Source of the DNA: an uncultured Eubacteriales bacterium
GTDB taxonomy: Bacteria > Bacillota_A > Clostridia > Oscillospirales > Oscillospiraceae
Assembly (NCBI GenBank): GCA_949739085.1
Contig: CATIYU010000110.1
Span: 1 to 9,737 of the forward strand
Length of the DNA stretch: 9,737 nt
Direction: 5' to 3'
The notes beneath the pieces were generated by a model. It did no database searches. It worked only from the letters and a program-made list of their open reading frames with translations, and had not been told where the DNA came from. Shown piece by piece: positions 1 to 5,102 of the stretch. The first letter of the stretch is position 1. Every line of letters starts with the position of its first letter. The translations under genes and the position numbers were made by a program.

Positions 1-79
1 GCTTGGCGGCTGTCACAGCTGATCGGAGAGCCAGAACAAGCCAAGGCCATTATACCACAAATTTTCCCCGCCGCCAAGC
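1..79. repeat. 10-bp inverted repeat around the leftward promoter
   Basis: GCTTGGCGGC at 1-10 is the exact reverse complement of GCCGCCAAGC at 70-79. The right arm contains the -35 box of the leftward promoter, and the left arm falls in the early transcribed region. It could be a pair of operator half-sites or simply chance in GC-rich DNA. The window edge cuts off any extension of the left arm. Confidence 0.35.
42..77 (-). promoter_or_regulatory. Leftward sigma-A promoter for a gene outside the window
   Basis: Read on the minus strand there is a -35 box TTGGCG (72-77, 4 of 6 consensus bases), a 17-bp spacer, and a perfect -10 box TATAAT (49-54). The -10 is preceded by TGG, which makes it an extended -10 element. 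The predicted start of transcription is near position 42, so the transcript leaves the window after about 40 nt and its gene cannot be seen. The elements are seen in the sequence; promoter activity is inferred. Confidence 0.6.
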
Positions 80-177
80 CCTGGTTTGGGGTTCCCGGCG
101 GTAGGAGCCGGTAAAGCTCACAGCCTGTTCACAAAAAACCGGCGCTATTATCAGATGTACTGGAAGATTCTGAATAA

Positions 178-222
178 GATAAAGTGCCGCGTACTCTTAA
201 AAAGAGTACGCGGCACTTTATC
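178..222 (-). terminator. Perfect 21-bp hairpin, likely terminator of the lipoprotein gene
   Basis: Positions 178-198 are perfectly complementary to 202-222, leaving a loop of only three bases (199-201). The hairpin begins 32 bp beyond the stop codon of the lipoprotein gene at 254. On the minus strand the stem is followed by a moderately T-rich run (TTATTC), not a strong T tract. Termination is therefore likely but not textbook. The stem is long and perfect enough that a small palindromic repeat element is an alternative. Confidence 0.6.
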
Positions 223-253
223 AGGCTTTTCGTAAAAATTCTAAAGACAGTCC

Positions 254-2557
254 TTACCGCTGCTCGTCCAAATACAGCTGGACCCGCTTCTGGATGCGGC
301 TGGCGGCCTCGTCCAGGCTAATGTCCCCGGAGAAATAGACAGCCGCCTCGCTGAGTACGGCGTCCATCACGTCGGCGTCCTCCGCATACAGACTGTCGAT
401 GGCGTTGTACAGCTCCATGATCTGGTCGTACTCCGCCTGGGTGAGGGGGGTAAACGTCACGGAAAAATAGTTCCCGCTCTCATCTGAAAAGCTCCGTCCA
501 ATTCGCATTTCCATCTCTGCCATGGAGAGTTGAGCCAGCGATTCAAAGTCCTGGCGGTTGATGGGGAAGGCGGATAATATATAGGTTCGGCCCAGCTGCT
601 CCGTGGTCTTTGGCAGGCTCTCCTGGGGCAGCAGGAGCTCCCGCAGGAAGGACCAAGCACCCTCCTTATCCTTACAGGAGGTTGTCATGGCGATGGGCAC
701 ACTTTCTGAGCCGATATAGAAGCTGCTGCCGCATGCTCCGTCCAGCCTCGGGTGGCCTACAAAGCTCACCGGGCCATTGAAGAGACTTTCGCAGAGCTGG
801 ATGTCCTGGAAGTTCGTCAGGCCCTCGCCGTAGTTTGCGGCATACAGCATCTGCTGTTTATCCATCACCAGGGATTCCGTCCACATGACCCCATCCCCCC
901 GCTGGCCCATCGGGAGTCCCAGACTGCCCACATAACTGAGCAATTCTTTGAACTCCTGGCTGTCAAAGGAGCAGGTTCCCGCCATCCAGTCCACATAGCT
1001 GTTCATATTCACGTTGACTAGTTCCCGCAGCAGATAATCCGCTGTCTCCCAGCTGCCGTAAGCGCTGGCGCCCTCCGGCATGGACTCCAGCGCGGCCTGG
1101 AGGTCTGCCACGGTCCAGCTCAGCCGGTCCCCTACCACCTCGGCCGCGCCCGCTGCGGTCTTGATTGCGAAGCTGTCAAAAATCTCGTAGAGCCTGCCGT
1201 CCACCTCTACGCACTCCAGCACATGGGTCATCAGGTCCTCCCGGCTTAGCCCCGGGTCGCCGTCAATATAGGGCCACAGGTCCTCCAGGATGCCTTTCGT
1301 GCCGAATTTCTCCACGGACAGCCCGTTCATGCACAGCAGATCCGGCACGTTCCCGGCGGTGATCTCCACGGCCATCCGCTGTAGGCCATCCGCGATCAAA
1401 TTGGACGTGGTGATGTACTCCTTGATTTCTATGCGGTAGTCTTGGCTGGCCTTGTTGAACTCTGTCACGTACCATTGCAGTTTGTTGGGACAGAAGACGC
1501 AGGCCAGGGTAAGTACGGTCTTCTCCGGCAGTTCACTGGGGTCCACCGGCGTGAGGACCGCCAGCTCCCCCTGGCCGTTGTCCCAAGTCACCGCAGCCAG
1601 CCGTCCGTCCTCCAGGGCGGCGAAGCATCGGAGCAGGTTGGAAGAAAAGTTCACATCCGCGTTGCTCTGGTCCAGCACCAGCTCCTCTGTGCCACTCTCT
1701 TCGTTCCAGCCCCATATGGCGTTGCCGCTGTTCCAGAAGAACAGGTATCTGCCGCCGCCGGGGAATACCTGGTATCCATCCGAGCCGAGGGCGTAGGCAT
1801 CCCCCCAGTCCTGAGCCTCCTTGTCGATGGTCCGCAGCTCATAGACCGGCGGCTCCCCAGGGCCTTTCGCCTCCCGGACCAGGGCGGCGGGCCGTCCGTC
1901 CGGGAGCATGATGCAGCATTGATAAGACATCGTCTCGCAGGGAAGAGGGAATTGGAGCTTCTGTTGGGCGTCCAACGCCCAGACCTTGCCGTTGCCATAC
2001 AGATAGAGCCAGCCCCCAGCATCTAGCTGGACCGAACGGACGGAGGCGGCGTCAAGCCCCGCTTCCGACAGGGCGTCTGTGACCTCCAGGCGAGTCAGCT
2101 CCGCGCCCTGGCTGTCGTACTGGCAGAGGAAGGTCCCACGAACAATCTGATCAATCTCCTTTGGCCTCGGCACACAGTCCAGCAGCAGCCAGAAGGTGTC
2201 ATCCTCCCCGGCGCACAGCGCAGAGGGGCGGACAACGCCGTATGCTCCATCCAGGCAGTCATCCGAGAATAGAATCTCCGTTATTGTCCCGTCCGGGTCC
2301 ATCCGGACCACCGACCCGGAATTCCCATAATCAGTCCTGTGGTGGATCACCAGAAGGTAGACGCCGCCGTCAACCGCATAGCCGGTGTCGATCCGCTCGC
2401 AGTCAAGGCCGGTGCTGTGGTACTCCGGCGCGTAGGCGGCTTTTTCCGGGGTGGAGTTTTCATCTGGCACGTCCGTGGTGTTCTGCCCGCCGCAGGCCGT
2501 CAGCAGAAGAAGAAACGCGAGGACAAAGGACGGCCCATCAACCATCTTTCTTTTCAT
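254..2557 (-). CDS. Lipoprotein with N-terminal propeller-like region and C-terminal extracellular solute-binding domain
   Basis: This is a secreted lipoprotein of 767 residues. The N-terminus has a basic start, a hydrophobic stretch (about residues 10-20) and a lipobox LTAC with Cys22, followed by a Ser/Thr/Glu-rich linker. Residues about 45-340 are rich in short beta-type segments with repeated Asp-Gly turns (for example MDPDG and LEDGRL), suggesting a propeller-like domain. Residues about 345-767 look like a family 1 ABC solute-binding protein: VLTLACVF, then a helix (WYVTEFNKASQDYRIEI), then VPDLLCMNG. It is about 300 residues longer than a plain binding protein. The ATG at 2555-2557 has GGAGG at 2564-2568, six bases away. 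No permease or ATPase genes are adjacent, so the ligand and transport partners are unknown. The lipoprotein call is firm; the propeller assignment is inference. Confidence 0.8.
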   Translation of the reverse strand: MKRKMVDGPSFVLAFLLLLTACGGQNTTDVPDENSTPEKAAYAPEYHSTGLDCERIDTGYAVDGGVYLLVIHHRTDYGNSGSVVRMDPDGTITEILFSDDCLDGAYGVVRPSALCAGEDDTFWLLLDCVPRPKEIDQIVRGTFLCQYDSQGAELTRLEVTDALSEAGLDAASVRSVQLDAGGWLYLYGNGKVWALDAQQKLQFPLPCETMSYQCCIMLPDGRPAALVREAKGPGEPPVYELRTIDKEAQDWGDAYALGSDGYQVFPGGGRYLFFWNSGNAIWGWNEESGTEELVLDQSNADVNFSSNLLRCFAALEDGRLAAVTWDNGQGELAVLTPVDPSELPEKTVLTLACVFCPNKLQWYVTEFNKASQDYRIEIKEYITTSNLIADGLQRMAVEITAGNVPDLLCMNGLSVEKFGTKGILEDLWPYIDGDPGLSREDLMTHVLECVEVDGRLYEIFDSFAIKTAAGAAEVVGDRLSWTVADLQAALESMPEGASAYGSWETADYLLRELVNVNMNSYVDWMAGTCSFDSQEFKELLSYVGSLGLPMGQRGDGVMWTESLVMDKQQMLYAANYGEGLTNFQDIQLCESLFNGPVSFVGHPRLDGACGSSFYIGSESVPIAMTTSCKDKEGAWSFLRELLLPQESLPKTTEQLGRTYILSAFPINRQDFESLAQLSMAEMEMRIGRSFSDESGNYFSVTFTPLTQAEYDQIMELYNAIDSLYAEDADVMDAVLSEAAVYFSGDISLDEAASRIQKRVQLYLDEQR

Positions 2558-2702
2558 ACAATACCTCCATGTTCAATTTTAAGGCGTGCTCTGTGCCCGC
2601 AACGGCGAAGCCGGTATGCATATAGGAACAAAAGCTCTGTCATACCGCGCACTCATTTCGGGCCTCCGGTGTTTTGCACAGGTCTGAATCCCACGCCGCC
2701 TA

Positions 2703-2735
2703 ATCATAGTACCCTGCGGACAGACAAAATCTGTC
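2703..2735 (-). promoter_or_regulatory. Candidate promoter and palindromic operator for the lipoprotein gene
   Basis: On the minus strand TATGAT (2703-2708) matches the -10 consensus at 5 of 6 bases, but no good -35 box lies 16-18 bp upstream. That -35 zone is instead overlapped by a 17-bp palindrome, GACAGATTTTGTCTGTC on the minus strand (2719-2735; 6-bp arms, 5-bp centre). A weak -35 with an overlapping dyad fits an activator- or repressor-controlled promoter. The dyad is visible; its role is inferred. Confidence 0.3.
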
Positions 2736-2782
2736 GTGGAGATTTAAAAATTTTTCAAAAATCCATCTGGAGCAGAAAAAAT

Positions 2783-2820
2783 TGCTCTGTGGTGGAACCG
2801 CGGGAAGTCCGGCGCCTACA
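2783..2820 (+). promoter_or_regulatory. T-box antiterminator-like core, orphan
   Basis: GGTGGAACCGCG (2791-2802) matches the last 12 bases of the T-box consensus AGGGTGGNACCGCG at every position. Folding around it is plausible. TGTGG (2788-2792) can pair with CCTACA (2815-2820) if one T is bulged. After the TGGAACC bulge, CGGG (2801-2804) pairs with TCCG (2808-2811), with a G-U at the loop. No Stem I or specifier was recognised, no T-tract terminator follows, and no plus-strand gene lies directly downstream. It may be a decayed element or a coincidence. Confidence 0.25.
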
Positions 2821-2849
2821 TGGCTGGCGGGCAAGTCTAAACGTCCAAA

Positions 2850-2903
2850 GGCAAAAATAATACGAAAGCCTGCATAGATAGCTTAACGCTATGCAGGCTC
2901 TCG
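2850..2903 (-). terminator. Terminator of the pseudouridine synthase-exonuclease operon
   Basis: AGCCTGCATAG (2867-2877) pairs with CTATGCAGGCT (2889-2899) around an 11-base loop. Three more pairs (2863-2865 with 2901-2903) follow beyond one mismatch. On the minus strand the hairpin is followed by TATTATTTTTG, a T-rich tail (2850-2862 complement). It sits about 30 bp past the exonuclease stop codon at 2932. The plus strand lacks a T tract after the stem, so this works leftward. Confidence 0.8.
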
Positions 2904-2931
2904 CAAAAATGTATTCTTACGCCGCCGCCCC

Positions 2932-3864
2932 TTAGGCGGGAGTTTTCTCCCGCTTCTCCTTCAGCTTGCGGCAGGTCTTGTGGTAGCGCTCAGCCACAGG
3001 CCCGGCGTCCTTGTAAATGGCGGCCTTCCCAGACCACTGTCCCCCCTCTCGCTGAGCTGTTACGGCCATATACAGCCGCCGGTGCTCCGCGCAGCGGCAG
3101 CGCTGCACCTGCTCGGTGGGCGTGGTCCGAATCCACCTGCCTCCGGCCAGGGGCTTCCCGCACAAGGGACACAGGGGGCGGGCCCCCTCCTGCCGGTTCT
3201 TGCAGGCCCAGCGGGTGTCATAGGAGCCCAGATCCGCCTCCCAGAGGGGCAGGGGGCCCTTCCGCTTGGGGGGGCGGTGGAACAGCGTAAAGCCCTCTAT
3301 CCGGTCCAACAGGGCCTGATAGACTAGCACAGTGTAGTAGGCGTCGTTCCAGGCGCTGTGGAAATCCAGGCCCGTGTCCAGCCCCAGCTCCGTCACCACC
3401 TTTTCCAGGGAGGGCTGACAGCCCATCTCCCCGCTCCACGCCTTCTGGTACATATATTGCAGGTCATAGTACTCGCACTTCCAATCCGCGTCGAAGCTCA
3501 GCCGGTGAAAGGCGAAGTTGTCCAGCAGCACGCCCACGTCGTTGCTGCCCCACTCCACAAATACAGGATCCGGCCCACACCAGCGGATGAACGCGGGCCC
3601 CAGATCCAGGAACCCTGGAGCGTCGGAGAGGAGTCCCCGCAACTCCTCCGGCTCGTAGGGCAGCAGGCGGTAGGTACGGTTTTCAATTTTCCGGCTGGCC
3701 TTGGGGTGGATGTAGCTGTGGAAGGAGTCCAGCATGGCGCCGGAGCCCTCCTCCACCTTTATGGCGGCCACCTCAATGAGCTCGTGGAAGGGGAGGCGCT
3801 CCCCCTCCCGGTTCCGGTAAAAGGTGGTATTCCATTCCAGGTCCAGAAAGATCAGATTGGACAT
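2932..3864 (-). CDS. DEDDh-type 3'-5' exonuclease with C-terminal cysteine cluster
   Basis: A 310-residue protein of the RNase T / DNA polymerase III epsilon exonuclease superfamily, expected to remove nucleotides from 3' ends of RNA or DNA with two bound metal ions. Motif I is FLDLEWN with Asp8 and Glu10. Motif II is VFVEWGSNDVGVL with Asp109. Motif III is FHSAWNDA with His169 and Asp174, giving the DEDDh set. The fold ends near residue 195. The tail (about 215-270) carries Cys232-x2-Cys235 and Cys256-x-Cys258-x2-His261, a possible small zinc-binding module, followed by a Lys/Arg-rich end. The ATG is preceded by GGAG at 3873-3876, eight bases away. It follows the pseudouridine synthase by 22 bp and is probably co-transcribed with it. 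The true substrate cannot be told from sequence; the link to an RNA-modifying gene weakly favours RNA. Confidence 0.85.
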   Translation of the reverse strand: MSNLIFLDLEWNTTFYRNREGERLPFHELIEVAAIKVEEGSGAMLDSFHSYIHPKASRKIENRTYRLLPYEPEELRGLLSDAPGFLDLGPAFIRWCGPDPVFVEWGSNDVGVLLDNFAFHRLSFDADWKCEYYDLQYMYQKAWSGEMGCQPSLEKVVTELGLDTGLDFHSAWNDAYYTVLVYQALLDRIEGFTLFHRPPKRKGPLPLWEADLGSYDTRWACKNRQEGARPLCPLCGKPLAGGRWIRTTPTEQVQRCRCAEHRRLYMAVTAQREGGQWSGKAAIYKDAGPVAERYHKTCRKLKEKREKTPA

Positions 3865-3886
3865 AGATAACGCTCCAAAATTTTTT

Positions 3887-4822
3887 CTAACGCCCTGTGG
3901 GCATTTTTTCGCTGGGAGGGTGGTATCCCGCCCACTCCAGCAGCCGGGCCATATCCTCCGGCGGGGGGACGTTGAGGGCCAGACGCTCCCCAGACACTGG
4001 ATGGACCAGCTCCAGGTACGCCGCGTGGAGGGCTGGCCGGACGATTGTTTCCCGGTCCTCCTGTCCGTAGAGCCAGTCCCCCGCCAGGGGACAGCCCAGC
4101 GCAGCCATATGTACGCGCAGCTGGTGGGTCCGCCCGGTGCGGGGCGTCAGCTCCACCAGGGACAGCTTCTCCGGGCTGCCGCCGGTCCAGAGGACCCGGT
4201 AGTCCGTCCAGGCGCTTTGGCCGCCCTCCGCACCGGCCTGCCGCTTGATGGCCGAGCCGGGCGCCCTGCCGATTGGCAGCGTAATGCAGCCCGTATCCTG
4301 CCGCGGCGTCCCCAGGCAGAGGGCTAAATACTTCCGGCAAAAGGCCCCGCTGTGGAGCTGCCGCCGCAGGCGGTCGTGAATAAAGCCGTTTTTGGCCACC
4401 ACCATGAGGCCCGTAGTGCCCCGGTCCAGGCGGTTCACCGGATGGAAGGAGGACCCGGGGCCCAGGTAGTGGGCCAGACCGTTGGCCAAGGTGTGTTCCT
4501 TTGGGGCCAGGGAGGAGGGGATCACCGCCAGGGGCGCGCTCTTGTTGAGCGCTAGCAGATGCCCGTCCTCATAGGGGATGTCCAGGTCCATAGGGATGGG
4601 CTCCGCCTCCGTGGCCCGCTCTGCGGCGTCCAGGTCCACAGTAAGCTGGTCCCCCGCTTGCAGCACTGCGCTGGTGAAGACCCGGCCTCCATTGACGGTG
4701 AGCCCCGTCTCTGTGCGCTTGAGGCGGTTGAGCCGGGCGGTGGAGAGACCCGCGGCCTTCAGAAGGGCCCGGACAGTCCGCCCGCTCTGCTCCGCAGTTA
4801 CCACCAATTCCAGCTTCGCCAT
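3887..4822 (-). CDS. RluA-family RNA pseudouridine synthase
   Basis: A 311-residue enzyme that isomerises uridine to pseudouridine in rRNA or tRNA. An S4-like RNA-binding segment occupies about residues 12-65 (RALLKAAGLSTARLNRLKR, then LTVNG). The catalytic domain begins near residue 80 with the family's early motif YEDGHLLALNKS. The catalytic aspartate is Asp133 in VNRLDRGTTGLMVVAK (129-144). The late motif RTGRTHQLRVHMAALGCPLAG covers 228-248. Compared with the common forms HRLD, NKP and VHPS, this protein has NRLD, NKS and VIPS, so it belongs to a divergent branch and its target site should not be copied from E. coli RluA, RluC or RluD. The ATG at 4820-4822 has GGAGG at 4829-4833, six bases away, and lies about 20 nt below a strong promoter. 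It is the first gene of a two-gene operon with the exonuclease. Confidence 0.9.
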   Translation of the reverse strand: MAKLELVVTAEQSGRTVRALLKAAGLSTARLNRLKRTETGLTVNGGRVFTSAVLQAGDQLTVDLDAAERATEAEPIPMDLDIPYEDGHLLALNKSAPLAVIPSSLAPKEHTLANGLAHYLGPGSSFHPVNRLDRGTTGLMVVAKNGFIHDRLRRQLHSGAFCRKYLALCLGTPRQDTGCITLPIGRAPGSAIKRQAGAEGGQSAWTDYRVLWTGGSPEKLSLVELTPRTGRTHQLRVHMAALGCPLAGDWLYGQEDRETIVRPALHAAYLELVHPVSGERLALNVPPPEDMARLLEWAGYHPPSEKMPTGR

Positions 4823-4841
4823 AGTCCGCCTCCCCGCTTGT

Positions 4842-4877
4842 TGATACGATTATACAACATCCGCCGCCGGTTTTCAA
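4842..4877 (-). promoter_or_regulatory. Strong promoter of the pseudouridine synthase operon
   Basis: On the minus strand TTGAAA (4872-4877, 5 of 6 consensus bases) is separated by exactly 17 bp from a perfect TATAAT (4849-4854). Transcription should begin near 4842, giving a leader of only about 20 nt that contains the GGAGG site. No room is left for a riboswitch or attenuator, so expression is probably constitutive or controlled at initiation. Confidence 0.8.
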
Positions 4878-4898
4878 TATGGAGAATCTTGCTTCCCA

Positions 4899-4913
4899 GT
4901 GCAAAATTGGCAC
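4899..4913. promoter_or_regulatory. 15-bp palindrome between the divergent promoters
   Basis: GTGCAAAATTGGCAC pairs symmetrically at six of seven positions around a central A. It lies 27 bp upstream of the lyase promoter's -35 box and 21 bp upstream of the pseudouridine synthase -35 box, a normal place for a regulator-binding site serving either gene. A second, smaller inverted repeat, CCGGA-TGGC-TCCGG (4921-4934), follows. The symmetry is seen; binding is inferred and the regulator is unknown. Confidence 0.35.
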
Positions 4914-4940
4914 GGCGCAGCCGGATGGCTCCGGGGTTTA

Positions 4941-4976
4941 TTGACATTATCCAAAGGGCGTGGTAAGATGTCGTTG
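4941..4976 (+). promoter_or_regulatory. Promoter of the tryptophanase-YitT-acetyltransferase operon
   Basis: A perfect -35 box TTGACA (4941-4946) is followed after 17 bp by TAAGAT (4964-4969, 4 of 6 consensus bases). TGG stands directly before the -10, giving an extended -10 element that compensates for the imperfect hexamer. The predicted transcription start is G4976. That leaves an untranslated leader of about 127 nt before the lyase start codon. Confidence 0.75.
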
Positions 4977-5102
4977 CCGCATGTGCAAAGCGGCGATGGT
5001 ACTGTCCGCCAGTCGTAGAAGCTGGCCGGGGAAGCCGGCTTCCGATGACCGGGGTACCTCCAAATAAAACGGCGCGCAGCGCCTGAAACTGGAGGTAAAA
5101 GT
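4976..5102 (+). promoter_or_regulatory. Structured leader of the lyase gene with a sequestered ribosome binding site
   Basis: TACCTCCA (5055-5062) is the exact complement of TGGAGGTA (5090-5097), which contains the GGAGG Shine-Dalgarno core (5091-5095) of the lyase gene. The loop between them holds a GGCGC/GCGCC hairpin (5071-5075 with 5079-5083). Upstream, GGTAC (4998-5002) can pair with GTACC (5054-5058), which would compete with the sequestering helix. A 9-bp hairpin (5018-5026 with 5034-5042, one G-U pair) and a 5-bp hairpin at the 5' end (4976-4980 with 4990-4994) are also possible. A 28-codon open frame with a single Trp codon runs from 4981 to 5067 but has no Shine-Dalgarno sequence. 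The pairings are visible; the switch is inference. No known riboswitch class was recognised. Confidence 0.45.

Larger units (their letters stand above)
2558..2931. other. 374-bp non-coding gap between the lipoprotein and exonuclease genes
   Basis: I see no convincing gene here. The gap holds the GGAGG ribosome binding site of the lipoprotein gene (2564-2568) and its likely leader and promoter. It also holds a palindrome (2719-2735), an AT-rich patch (about 2740-2763), a T-box-like core on the plus strand (2783-2820), and the terminator of the exonuclease operon (2850-2903). The 9-mer TGCTCTGTG occurs at 2587-2595 and 2783-2791, and its inner GCTCTGT also at 2634-2640. A 7-bp inverted repeat (2612-2618 with 2641-2647) lies in the probable lipoprotein leader. 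Confidence 0.6.

Noticed and set aside
1442..2026. Plus-strand open frames inside the lipoprotein gene (also around 2161-2860).
   Set aside because: They are antisense to a gene with a clear signal peptide, lipobox and ribosome binding site. Their products are Arg/Ser/Pro-rich and match nothing I recognise.
2587..2791. The 9-mer TGCTCTGTG repeated at 2587-2595 and 2783-2791 as an attachment site or insertion scar.
   Set aside because: A 9-bp repeat within a few hundred bases is not far from chance, and no mobile-element gene or inverted termini lie between the copies.
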